Origin: Cercospora beticola
Lineage: Eukaryota; Ascomycota; Dothideomycetes; Mycosphaerellales; Mycosphaerellaceae
Length of the DNA: 64,000 nt
Reading direction: 5' to 3'
Assembly: GCF_033473495.1 (NCBI RefSeq)
Contig: NC_088935.1
Coordinates: 5,022,001 to 5,086,000, forward strand
The position numbers and the translations under genes are program-made. Below are positions 20,382 through 32,236 of this stretch, piece by piece. Position 1 is the first letter of the stretch; the number at the start of each line of letters is the position of its first letter. The notes beneath the pieces were generated by a model. It worked only from the letters and a program-made list of their open reading frames with translations. It was not told the DNA's origin and ran no database searches.

Positions 20382-22208
20382 CTTGGCGACCTTCTGCGCA
20401 CTGGGATAATTTGGTCGTCAATGAGCGATGCGTTACCGATTCGAGAGTCTAAGATGTGCTACGAGCGTCGAGTTTTCGAGTTGGTCCTTCGGCCTATGTT
20501 GCGAGAGTTGTCACTTTCGAGCAGTGTGCGGTGGTAGCACGATCTTGTCGGTTGCTGCGTTTGGGGATGTCGCTCTGGGTTGCCGAAGAAGATAGTCGAA
20601 GTGCAGGCCAATCCAGTTGGCGAAGTGTGTGTGTGCTTTGGCAAGCTCGATCGGTGTTCACAGCGAAGACGGTGCCACTAGTGTCGATCTGTCGGGCACG
20701 ATGGACGAAGTGGATGTTGATGATGGTGTTGTCTACGTAGTAGAGTGATAATAATTCGTGTAAGTCAAATGATGTCGCTAGAGTATGTAGCGAATATAGA
20801 AATCGTCGAGGGCGGAACCGGCTTTGGCAGCGCTCGAGGTCTCTTTTTGTATCTCGACTTCCTAGAAAAGTAAGAAAGCAGTCGTGCGGAGTAACAGAAG
20901 GAGCGACGCCTCTTAAGGACAGGAGCAAGGAACCACCGGAGTGGCCTGGGTTCGCCCATTTTTCTCATTATGTTAGTCACGGTTGGCTAGATTGATGAGG
21001 CGGCGTCATTTGCCGCCTCCGTGGGCAGAGGTGGCACGAGTGGGTGTGAAAAAGTGATACCCACCAGAGGTGTTCGGCCACCAATCTAGTTTCGTGCAAT
21101 AGGCATCGAGTCGACAAGTCTCACTGGACGTCGAGTCAAGCATTTCTCCGGCAAATCATGCTTTGCCGTTATAGCTTCTGTGCTTGACCCAAATGCTTGG
21201 TCCATGTAAGCAGGTGTGGTACGCTGGGCTTATAGCCTTTTGCATGTGCTACTTCCTCTGCAGAATTGTAGCTTCGCTTTGTCGTTACACCAGCTTGCGC
21301 ACATTGCCTATTGTATTTGATGATCGAAAATGCATATTTGTTCAAGACGGCCGGTCTTCCCAACGTGATGGTCATGGCGTGAGAAGTGGATCCTGTCGTT
21401 GACATTTTCGGCCTCGTCCGGGATTGAAGGTGCCAAGACCGGCATGCTCGACCATGGCTCTGCAGGTCAACCTGTGCCTTCTGCACGTCATGAACCATTC
21501 ATTGTTGTGTGCGTAAGCCATATCCATAAGCAGCGAAATTTTACTATTCGTCGTTGTAGGTGGCGTTGGATTCGCCCCAAAGCTTGATCCTTTCACAGTG
21601 AAAATTCCCGAAGTCAGATAATTGACACCTGAGGCCCACTTTTCCACTGAAACTGATGAGAGAAATGAACATTGTGGCGAAGAACATCCGTGTGGCCACT
21701 TGACGATTGGCTATCTGCGGCTTTGCTTGCCGATTTTACCTCCAGCCTCCTCCGCTTGCGGCCATCACTGGTTGCGTCAGTTATCCTAGAGGTTGAACTT
21801 GTCATGCCAGCAGCAGCCTCACATGAGGGACATTATTTAATAGAGGACAGGCGGTTGACTATTATAGCTCCTCTCCTTTGCGGTCCTTGATCGTCGCTCG
21901 GATTTCTGTGCACGTTCAATTCGAGGTCCTAGAGACTGTAGATGGGTTGTAGATCCGACGCGTTCTCCATGCGGGCAATACATCCTGAGTGGACAATGTT
22001 GAGGTCACTGTCGGGTGGTGTAGCTCGATGAACAAGGCAATCCCACTCAAGCTGATCTTCATCAATCCTGGCTCGTCTCTTCAGTGCCTGGATGCATCGA
22101 TGCTTGGGTATTGCTGTGATAATTGCTCGTCGCTCCTGGGCCTGGATCATCGGAGAACTCTTCCAAGTTAGGCATCTCTACGAGAAAGTGGTGCCGCTAT
22201 GGCATCTC
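20382..22208. other. Intergenic region without recognised gene
   Basis: This holds the promoter of the MFS gene and the 3' flank of the Bfr2-like gene. The minus-strand frames at 20494-20928 and 21169-21498 have no family resemblance and unlikely composition. Confidence 0.55.
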
Positions 22209-23667
22209 TCATCTGCCGAAGAGCATGATGCCATCGGTGTTTGCATCGTCTTCGCCGTCCATGTCTGCATCGTCCTCATCATGCTCGCCAAGCGTCACTT
22301 TCTGCCCAAACAAGCTGGAGAACAGCTCATCCGACTGCTTCTCTCCCCAAGTCGTCCTATCCTCAGGTGCCATGTAATTCTGCAATTTTTCGTGAACAGT
22401 ATATCTCAGCTTTCGGCCTTTGCTTGCCTTCGTATCCACGTTCTTCTTCGTTTTGTTCTCCCTCCGCATCTGAAGGCCAATGTCGATATTTGATGCGGCG
22501 ACAGAGTCAGCACTTTTTTGTTCCAACAGTTCCTTGAGCAGAAGTCCATAAAAATCGGCGTCGTCATAGATCTTGTCGTCCTCGGGTTTCCGTTGAGACG
22601 CTTGTAGTGGCGCACAAGAGCGCGGCGCATGTACTCGCTTCAGTAGGCGGTCAACATTCGTGTCTGCGAGCTGCTCTTGAATGACATCGATGATGGTTGC
22701 CCCTGCTGTCTGCGCCAGACGACCTGTTTGTGGCTGAGCGGTTGGACCTTGTGTCTTCTGCGACCACTTTTTCAACACGGTGTCCCGAGCTGGACGACTC
22801 TCTTCCTCCTGAGCGCGCACATGTTCCCAAAGCTCTTCGGTCGAGCTATCGACAGAGAAGATGGCCCGCTTGCGTTTTTTGCCTATCCTCGCAGCAATCA
22901 AGTCCTCCCGAAATGTATTCAACGAGCTCCACAAATTGAAGGCCGCAGTTTCGGCAGCATCGAGCGCTTGTTGCGCATCGGCTCTCTCTGAGCTGAGCTG
23001 TTCTGCAGATGTTCCAACAAGAGTATTTGTTGCTATGAGGGATTTCTGGAGCTTCATCCTTGTGTTCAAGAATGAATCGAATGTCGTGCGTTGCCGCTTC
23101 ACCGCTCGCCCCTTTGCTGCGTCAAGTCTGCTAGCTTCTGAGAGGGTGGTAGAGACCGCCGTTCGTTGTGTCGCTTTTGCAATCGCGGCATATGCTTGAT
23201 CTGGATCATCCTTGGCTTTCGTAGCAGTCGACTGCCGTTGCGGTTTTTCTCCATCCTCATCACTGAGATCTGTCCCATCTGTGCTGTCCTCGAAATCGCC
23301 TGCTTCAAGCTCACTTCCTTCGCTGTCATCTTCAGGGCTATCAAACTCATCTCCCTCGTCGCTGCCAGCTTCGAGCTCCACCCGACTGACTTTTGCTCCT
23401 CGATATTGCGGGCCGAGCGCGACTTCCTTCGGTTTTCGCAGTTTACTCTTTCCGACGCTCGTGTAGTGTTCTCGGCCGTCGTTTTCGTCAGCGTCGCTCC
23501 CAGAGTCGGCATCGCTGTCGTCTATCGGAACATCCTCTTCAGGATCAAAGTCTGTCGAGGCTGTGAGCATCTGCAGCTTGTGGTTGGGACGATCGCATAC
23601 CTTTCGCTCCAGGCTGTAAGTATTCCTCGAACTCAGAAGCGCGATTGCGCCCTCTGTTGGGAGCCAT
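22209..23667 (-). CDS. BFR2: Bfr2/AATF (Traube) family ribosome-biogenesis protein
   Basis: This is a nucleolar component of the early 90S/SSU processome, needed for 18S rRNA processing. Exon 1 (23667-23601) encodes MAPNRGRNRASEFEEYLQPG; a 40-nt intron with GTATGC donor is followed by exon 2 (23560-22209). The total is about 472 aa. Acidic serine-rich stretches fill residues ~25-140 (DFDPEEDVPIDDSDADSGSD). The AATF leucine-rich block contains RQRTTFDSFLNTRMKLQKSL. The C-terminal TRAUB block has DDADFYGLLLKELLEQ, KGRKLRYTVHEKLQNYMAP and LFSSLFG, all hallmarks. It is divergent from the SNF2 gene across ~560 bp. Confidence 0.93.
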
Positions 23668-24231
23668 GGCGAATGATATTGGGCTTCGTCGATGTAGCGG
23701 AACTTTTTCGAGGTGAAGCTTTGGCGTCGGTACTTCGGAGAGGGTTTATCCGGTAGCCGATGCGGAACAAGCCCACCACCACCAAGTCGAAGACGGGAGA
23801 CAGATTTCCATTTGATCTCTATTTAACAGAATGTGAAGTTTGAAGCTTACTTTCAATATGAATTGCCAGATTTCTCATCGTATCACACCTCATTACATGA
23901 TGACGATTTCCCAACTGTTAAATTTATATACCGGGTCAGCCATTGCTAGCAATCGCGAGCACCTTTGGTGACAGTTGCATAGTGGGTGATTCAACAAGCA
24001 TTTGAGGCTCGTTGAGTCGAGACTGTCTGCTCGAGTGTGTCTTGATGACTGGCATACATATTATTGCACAGCACGAACGCGTCGTAGAAGCCACGTTTTT
24101 TCGCGTCGCGGCTGCAAGGGTGCCTGTTTACCATAGCAACGCTGCTAAAATAAACGAAAGTTGAAACCCTGTGACGTTCTGCGCGGCGTGGGAAGCTGCC
24201 TGCGCGTGAGCTTCAAGTTGACCACAACCTG
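23668..24231. other. Divergent promoter region
   Basis: About 560 bp between the BFR2-like and SNF2 genes. The part near 23820-23960 is AT-rich. No further gene is seen. Confidence 0.55.
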
Positions 24232-27200
24232 ATGCCATCGTAAGTGCTCACACCAAACGCATCGTCGCCCTGCGGACTGAACGACGACGCCAGACAAGAC
24301 ATAAGCAGGTCGCCGACACGCCGTCGAGGCATCCAGCCCGCCAACACCCTCCGATCCCCGCAGAAGCCCAGCTTTGCGCGTGACGGGGACGTGAGAGATT
24401 TGCTGAGTGACTGGCTTGATGACCAAGAAGCTTTGGGAGTGAATGACATGGTGCGCGAACGCTCTCCCAGTCGAGTCTCGTCTGGCCATTTTCTGTCACC
24501 TCAGAAGCAGGACAGACAGCCCTTAGCAAAGTGAGCATCAACAGTACCCCGCCATACCGAACGACTCTAATAACATACAACCAGCATTTCCGCAAAGATG
24601 CAGTCTCCCGGCCGCGGCCGAGAGTCCGACGGCGACAAGCCTGTCAAGGGCGACGTCGAATTTGGCAAGGCGAGCCCGCTGAGGAATCCGCTCAAGAAGC
24701 CCTCCTCGAGCGTCTTCATGCCAAAGAGTCGCCCTGTCCAGACTCAACCCTTAGGCACACACAACCGCATGCCAGCGGGTGCAACCTCTACCGCAGAGCC
24801 TCGTTCATTCCAGCATCCTGGACCACTCCCAGGATCTATCGCGCCCCATCGCCAGACATCAAATACCTTCCAGCGCCCGCAGCCGCCGAACTCGACCGCG
24901 GTGCCGATGCCAACAAACAACCCGCTGCGTACGATCCCAGCACCTCCGAAGCCAACATTCTCGGCCTCGACTGCCGGCATGAACCCCTATCAGACGTACG
25001 TACCGCCGCGACAGGTCGTTGATCTGACCAAACCCAAGCCTCGAGCCCCGCCAAAGCACATCGAAATTTCCGATGATGGCGACTCAGATGACGGTGAGCG
25101 ATTCGACCCAGACGCAGAGATTCGCGCAAACGCTGGCACATTCGGCGCACCTGATCCATACATGTACATGGACTCGAGCAAGGCCAATGAGGATATGAAG
25201 AAGCTGCTGGAGGCAGCATTTGACGACGAGGCTGAGAAGGGCAAGACACGTCTACGATCCCGTATCAAGAAAGTTGAGAAACAGAAAGACGAGGACAAAC
25301 AGACGTCATCCTTGGCTGGCAAGCTTGCGGCTCTGAGTGTCAAAGAAGAGAAGACTGAAGAGAAGGAAGGTGAGGAGGATGAAGAGGAAGATGGCACAGT
25401 GGATGGGCTTGCAGTCAAGCTCCTGCCACATCAGGTCGATGGTGTCTCCTGGATGATCGACAAGGAGATTGGCAAGAACAAGACGAGGGGCATTCTCCCA
25501 CGAGGTGGCATCCTCGCAGATGATATGGGTCTCGGCAAGACCGTTCAATCTGTGACCTTGATGCTCACGAATCCTCGCCCCGCCTTGGATGCGAAGCCCG
25601 AGCACAAAGGCCAGAAGCTTCCAAGCAAAGACGTCGGCAAAGGCACGCTGGTGGTGGCCCCTCTTGCACTCATCAAGCAGTGGGAAGGTGAGATTAAGAG
25701 CAAAGTCAGCAAAAGCCACGCAATGAGGGTCTTAGTTCACCATGGCCCCAGTCGGACGAAGGACAGCGCAGAGTTGAAGAAGTACGACGTTGTGATTACA
25801 ACATACCAAACGCTGACCTCCGAGCACGCGGGTTCAGACATGTCCAAGGATACCGGGAGGCGCATCGGCTGCTTTGGCGTACACTGGTATCGTCTCATGT
25901 TGGATGAAGCACACAGCATCAAGAACCGAAGTGCCAAATCGACCCAAGCGTGCTGTGCTCTGAACGCCTGGTACAGGTGGTGTCTGACTGGTACTCCGAT
26001 GCAGAATAACTTGGATGAACTGCAATCGCTCATCAAGTTCTTGCGCATTAAGCCATATTGCGAGCTGCCCCGATGGAAGGCAGCCATTACACAGCCGATG
26101 AAGAGCGGTCGCGGCGGTCTCGCAATGCAGAGATTGAATGTCTTCCTCAAGGCATTCATGAAGCGTCGCACCAAAGACATCCTGAAGCTAGACGGCGCAC
26201 TCAACTTTGGCGGAAAGACGAATGAGGAGGGTGGCGCGATGAACGGTGGCATGCAGATTGTTAAGCGTGAAGTTCTCACAGTGCAATGCGATTTCGATCC
26301 TGTCGAGAAGGAATACTACGACAAACTGCAAGCCCGTGCAGACAAGCGTCTCGAGCAGATGGAGAAGGCAGGATCCAATGATTACATTGGAGCTCTTGTG
26401 CTCCTCCTACGCTTGCGACAGATGTGCGATCATCCACGATTGATCGAGATGGCCATGTACAAGGACAAAGACGCGATCACGACTGGTATGCCTGCAGCGC
26501 TGAAGTCGAAGCGCGCGGAGAACGAGATGGATGACCTGGCGGCATTAATGGGAGACATTACAATGCAGGCAAAGAACTGTGACGTTTGTCAGATCAAGCT
26601 GTCTGCCTCAGAGACGCGAGACGGCGCTGTGCGTTGCGGTGAGTGCGAAGACGATCTTGCAGCAATCAAGGCAGACAAGTCCAAGAAGTCGAAGTTGAAA
26701 TCGAAGAAACCCAAGGAGAAGCGCATCAAGAAGCGTAGCTCAGTCGGTAGCGACGAAGAGATGAAGCCACAAGCGCGACGAGCGAGAGGGCGCAAAGTTG
26801 TTCTCGACAGCGACGACGAGGATGATGAGGAAGGAGAGTGGATCGCAAAGGGGCCAGAGCAAAAGATCGATCTTGGCTCAGATGACGAGGACGCTGACGG
26901 CGGTGGCGAGACACTGGACACTATCGACTCTCAGCGCAGTGATGAGGATGATAGTCAAGTCAAGGACTCGCCATCACGAGCTCGCAAACTCAAGGTGGTA
27001 GACTCGGACGACGAGACCGAGGCTTCTGATGCGGACGAGGACGATGAAGATGGCACGGATGCTTCGAGCGAAAATGAGGAAGAGGAAGAATCGGACTCAG
27101 ACCAGAGCGGAGTGCTTGATGGGATCGGCAGCATGCGACGGTCGAGCCATGAGCCTTCTACCAAGATCCGCCAGCTGCTTCGCATTCTGCACACCGAAAC

Positions 27201-27861
27201 GCCCAAGCACAAGACCATTGTCTTCTCTCAATTCACCAGCATGCTGGATCTGATTGAGCCTCACCTCATCCACGCCGGGATCAGCTTTGTCCGCTACGAC
27301 GGGAGCATGCGTCCTGATGCTCGCGAGCAATCCCTCAATTCCCTACGCAACAACAAGAGAACGCGAGTCCTACTCTGCTCGCTCAAGTGCGGCTCTCTAG
27401 GTCTCAATCTCACAGCCGCGTCTCGCGTGGTCATCGTCGAGCCATTCTGGAACCCCTTCGTTGAGGAACAAGCAATCGATCGTGTCCATCGTCTAAACCA
27501 GACCGTTGACGTCAAAGTCTTCCGGCTCACCATCCGCGACAGCGTCGAAGAGAAAATTCTCGAGCTGCAGGAGAAGAAGAGAGAGCTCGCCAAGGCTGCC
27601 ATAGAAGGCGGCAAGGGCATGGGCAATCTCAGTATGAAGGATATCTTGGGATTGTTCAAGCACGACGCCGATGTACAGGAACATGCCAATGACCGAGAGT
27701 ACTGGCAGAAGTTTGGTGGCGATGAGGGCTTGCTTGATGGACCAAAGAATTCGCGTACCTTGTCTGCTACGCAGGATCTTGGACACACGAGCAGAGCTAT
27801 GCCGAAGCCTCAAGCATCGAGACGCGCGCAGGAGAGTGAGATCTATGGCAGGAGGTGGTAG
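24232..27861 (+). CDS. SNF2-family ATPase, Uls1/Rrp1/Rrp2-like
   Basis: This is a DNA translocase of the Rad5/Rad16 branch. Three exons (24232-24239, 24309-24530, 24585-27861) give about 1,168 aa. Exon 1 is only 8 nt, ATGCCATC before GTAAGT. Visible motifs are GGILADDMGLGKTVQS (Walker A, ~residue 388), LDEAH (~517), LTGTPMQNNLDELQSL, and the C-terminal lobe with FSQFTSML, CSLKCGSLGLNLTAASRV and DRVHRLNQ. Between the lobes sit a short Cys module (CDVCQIKL and CGECEDDL, ~742-770), a reduced RING-like element, and a long acidic Ser/Asp/Glu region (~800-920). Uls1-type proteins act on SUMOylated chromatin proteins; a full RING is not evident here, so ubiquitin-ligase activity is doubtful. Confidence 0.92.
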
Positions 27862-28387
27862 TTGTCCGGACGTCCTTACTTTGGCTACGGACTGATTGTA
27901 TAGAGCTTCGAGGGGAAGGAAGCTGGCCTGGAGCCACGCAGTTGTCGGGTTGTCGACACTGCGCTTTTCGTACTTCACACTGATACTTAAACTTCGAAAA
28001 GGCTTTACGATACCAGGTTGATATCAAGGTCAATCAAGCTTGCAGTGAACACATCAAATCAAGGCCATCATCTCAGAAGTGTTGCTAATTGAGCGGACTG
28101 AAGACCTGATGTCTAGCTAGTCTAGTAGTGTTGTTAATCGTCGGCTGATACGAGATCTGCCGGTTCGATTTCGGTTGATGTCTACGCAACCAATCCAAGT
28201 ATGGCGTGGAAGCACGCATCGCGACTAAGGTAAAGCAGAAGGGGGTCTATCGTCTTCCAGGCATCACCAACATTCGAAGAAAACCACAACAGCAGGACGA
28301 GACAAGTCGCCTTCCAAAAGATTCAAGCCCAATACCTCCTTCAACCAAGACATTCCCAAGTAACCAAGCCACCACAAATCACCGAAC
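27862..28387. other. Intergenic
   Basis: 3' flank of the SNF2 gene and 5' leader of the small membrane protein. No gene is seen. Confidence 0.5.
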
Positions 28388-28657
28388 ATGGCACATGTAC
28401 CACACTCCGATAAGGCAGCACAGAAATACGATCACGCAGCACCGCCTCTTCTTCCCCAGCAGCAGCAGCCATCTCAACAGGAACCCTACTTCCAAGTCTA
28501 CAGCCGCTGGGACCGAGTTCCCATCGAACTTTACACGCGAACTCCACGTCAAATTCTCGCTGCAATTGCTATTGGCATTATCTTCGCTATCGCTGGGATC
28601 TATTTCGTGGCAACGACGTTAAGGAAATGGGAAGGGGCGGAGAAGACGAGTGAGTAA
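28388..28657 (+). CDS. Small single-pass membrane protein, 89 aa
   Basis: I do not recognise the family. The N-terminus is polar and Gln/Pro-rich (LLPQQQQPSQQEP). A conserved-looking stretch (YSRWDRVPIELYTRTPRQ) precedes one strong hydrophobic span at ~residues 56-77 (ILAAIAIGIIFAIAGIYFVA), and a short basic tail ends it. The Trp/Arg/Tyr block before the span looks selected. The ATG at 28388 is the first Met of the frame. It could be a small ER or mitochondrial protein; I cannot tell which. Confidence 0.65.
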   Translation: MAHVPHSDKAAQKYDHAAPPLLPQQQQPSQQEPYFQVYSRWDRVPIELYTRTPRQILAAIAIGIIFAIAGIYFVATTLRKWEGAEKTSE

Positions 28658-29927
28658 GGGCTTGCACAAATGGAAACCGGGGGATGAAGTGCGAGTTAGG
28701 CGTGTTGTGAGGGAGGGGAGAGGTGTTGATTGACTCAAGAAGTAGAAGGGTTGATTTGCTCTGGATTGGGCGAAGAATAGAGAGTCAAGGACTTTTCTGA
28801 AAACCGTGCAAGAGAGCAATTTGTCCTACGCTGTGTGTATATCTTGTATGATCTTGTATTGAGAGAAAGAAAGAGAAATTCCATACGGCGAATAATCGCA
28901 ACAGGTTTCTTGATTCCAGAATAAACTTACAATTAACGCGTTCAACAACGGCATTCTATACATAATACATATAAAGTCAGACAGTTCCCAGCGCGTTTTA
29001 CCACGGATCATGAAATGCCACAACCTACAACTAAGTACGGCAATACGACTTGAACGTATACATCCTCGCGCGTGAAGCAATGGTAACTCCTGAAGAGACG
29101 GTGTCGCCAGCAGCATCTCAGGAAGAAACTTCCCCTTCTGGTAGATGCATACCGCTAAGAAACAACGTTTTTGTCCGCGGCAAGTGCTCTCCCATTTCTT
29201 GTTGAGATCTTTGTACAGTGGTGAAATATGTCAGGGGTCCCTCCAGATGAAGTGTGTAAGTGCTCTGTGTTCAATTGCAAGGCGTTGGCGACTTGATGTG
29301 CAGTAGCTGGAGTTGCTTTCGTCGCTCTCGAGTTGACTATGGACGTTGGCAGCATCATGCGGTAGCGTGGTGGGACGGAAGAACGACAATAGCGGTGCAC
29401 TGAAGGATGTCTTCTTGTGACGGGATGCAAGCCATGTGGTTCTCTGCCTTTCGTCAGCTCCAAGATCCTACCTCTTGCCCGCGCTCGAACTGTTTCGACC
29501 TTGTCGTCTTTTCTTACTCGTAGCACCCTCAAGCTCGCCAGTTTGTTGCCCTGTATGTAGTGTGGTTCTCGTGCCATCACTGACCTCCGCCTTCTTTGCT
29601 GGTGTCTCGCTTTCTCTGTGGCGGTCGTTGCACCCGCTGCGGCGCTTCCGAGTGGTGATTCCGTTCATCCCAATTGCGCCTTTGTCGATACGATTGACAT
29701 GTCTTTAGTGCAGATTTCCCGAAATGCCCAAAGTCGTCGGCTTCAGGTACACAAGCATTGGTATCTCCGACATCTCACTGCTGAGCCTTTTCGCTAGGCT
29801 TAGAAGCAGAGAATGTCTCGCATTTCTTGGGGAAAGCGGCTGGTGTTTTGCGATCACTAGTCGCCTCTCCGATGACTCCTCGAGGCTCGTTTTCGACTGT
29901 AGTCAACCTTGTGGGCTATGGAGCGCC
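28658..29927. other. Intergenic
   Basis: No convincing gene. The minus-strand frame at 29155-29580 and plus-strand frames at 29436-30227 have no recognisable domain. Confidence 0.5.
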
Positions 29928-32236
29928 TCACTCTGCAGAGAAAGGTCTGCCTTTGTCGCGATCGACATGAGGATTGTGAACTGGTATATCAGGTCCATGC
30001 TCGATGATCGCTTCCATCATTCGTTCATTCAACTCCCAGGTGCCTTGATCATGTCTGGGGCCTACGGTCCTGGCAAACGCGCTGGTCCCCTTCTGATTGA
30101 ACCACTCACATGTGATGATCCGTTGATCGAAACGATCGCCATGGCGAGTGATGAGACGGTGACCGATGATCTCGTTCTCGAGGCGCTGTGCAAGTCTCAC
30201 TTCACCAACGAATGCCTCGCTGCTTGATCGCATTGCGACGAGAACACGGTTGACAACTGGACAGGTTGTTGGGAGGCCGTAGATCAGACAGTCTTCAACT
30301 TCCTGGGAATATCGGCCAAATTCACCGGATCCTGGCAAAGTCAGGTGTCCATCCCCTAAAACTTGATGGAGAGTCTTGCGGTCCCATGTGTAGTCTGCAG
30401 GACCAGCACAGCGATCCACTGGTGCAATGGGCATCGCCCAGTACAATTCCTTCTCGACCAATGGTTCCAGGACCGCCTGCCGTGCTTTGAATTTGTTGCG
30501 TTTATTTCTATTCCTGCCGTTATGCACTGGCATGACAGTGACCAAACCTGACAGCTGCATGTCTTGTGGCCAGTCCTTTTTTTGGAAAGGCAGTCTTATT
30601 CATGCTCTCCCAGTCACGACGAGTGATGCGGTCGTCCGAGATAGCGGCCGTACTGCTCCTGTCGTCTTTCGTGTTCTTAGAGAGGCTGCCATCACCGGGC
30701 TGCCCTGTCTCATACTGATTCGTCGTATTCTGCACAGCACGCTCCGTTTTAGCTGCTGTCTCCGCGCTCACCACTGTCTTCTGCACGCGACGCTCTGCTG
30801 CCCGTTGTGACGTTTGCGAGGTGTCATCATGGGCGGTGCTTGATCCGTCATCGTAATGGCATAGTGTCGTGGGGGAACGGCATCGACCACAGGGTGTCTC
30901 GTGGTCGCAAAGCTGACAGTCCGCTGATTGAGTTCTGTGATAGTCGAAGCCGTCGCGGGTGAAGCTCCGGTTGCAATCCAAGCATGCCATCATGTCAAGT
31001 CCGTTTTGCTGCAGCGAGCCCGGAGCTAGCAGATATCGACCAGGAAGGTCGAGTGGGACTGCGTTGGTCGGAAACAGTCTTGATGGAATGGAAGGTGTGA
31101 CTCTACTGGCACGAGCCCAGGTCCTGAGTGGCAGAATGAGCAGGCCAGTGGGCGTTGTCAATCTGGTGTGCTCTGTCATGCCCTGGGCATGCTGGTCAAA
31201 GTGAGCCCTTGTATCATTCGTGTACTGTTTATTTCTTTGACCAATCCACTGAGTACAACCAATTACCGGACAGCAGCTAGAGCGCTTATGCTCATGGAAA
31301 ACGTGACGTGCATCACAGCCGGCGACACTTCCATTCAATTCGCGTGTGGCAACTAAGAGGGCTTTGACGAGCTCGTCCGCTTCCGATATCAAGACGTGGC
31401 CGTCGTAGAGGTCTGGTTGCTCCTGTCGATGCTTGACATACTTCTGCACCAGCGACCGGATGGCCATGGTCAATCTCGTTGGCAGTGATGTGCCCAAGGA
31501 TTGAATTCTATTGTTCAGAAGGCCGTGACGCACACATACGATTTGTGTATCAGATTTTTTTGCGTAGCTGCACTGCATGTGCTGCGTAGGAGTCGCAACG
31601 TGTTTTGGTCGGTCCCGGGGCTGTGTACGCATAAGTCGTGTCATCGTACTTGTAGATTGTGGCGATGATCCGAGGAAAAACGCCTTGCGCGGCGTCCCCC
31701 TTCAATCCAGAGTAGTCGTCCTGGACTAATTGCTCCAGCTCCTTGTCCGTCTCGATGCCCCCTGAGCTTTGTGCGTTGGGTTTCAGAGGCACGGGTGGCC
31801 TATTCGGAAAGGCCAGCTCAAGCGCGGCACTCATGGCTTTGGCCACTTTTGCCTTTAGAGTCCTTGCAGCCACGGGTAAAATTCCCCAGTTCGTTCGTAA
31901 ATCCGACAAATACTTGTATAACAGTTTGAGGGCGCCATCTAGGTTACATTGTTCGTGAGAGAGGACCATCAGCAGCTGCGTGCAGAACCAGCCGGATGGA
32001 ATGGGTATCGTCGGCCCCTCGCGGACGTGATTGCGCGATATCTGGCCCAGGTGCTTTCGTAGACAGATCAGATCGTCTTGTCGGTACCCCTCGACTGGTT
32101 TATATTGTCTGTGCCCCTTCGATCGTTCAACATGTTCTTCGATATTCGACAAAAAAGGATCTCGATCTAGCAAGTTGCCATCGAACGATGTGGAAGCGTT
32201 GGACACCGAATCTTGTGGCAGATGATCAGACAGCAT
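29928..32236 (-). CDS. Uncertain protein with zinc-finger-like motifs, exon structure unresolved
   Basis: Three long minus-strand frames follow one another: 32236 to ~31560, ~31600-30520, and 30560-29928. They may be exons of one gene. The first (ATG at 32236) has an ordinary globular look (GWFCTQLLMVLSHEQCNLDG, ELAFPNRPPVPLKP). The second contains a C2H2-like element (CPVIGC then HFDQH) and clustered Cys pairs (ACLDC, CQLCDHETPCGRC). The third has KTLHQVLGDGHLTLPG and other plausible stretches. I could not fix the junctions: the best second intron would be only 34 nt, too short, so a decayed gene or frameshift is also possible. Function is unknown. Confidence 0.45.

Noticed and set aside
28141..28185. 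GGTTCGATTTC as a tRNA B-box
   Set aside because: No A-box at suitable distance and no T-stem or cloverleaf around it.
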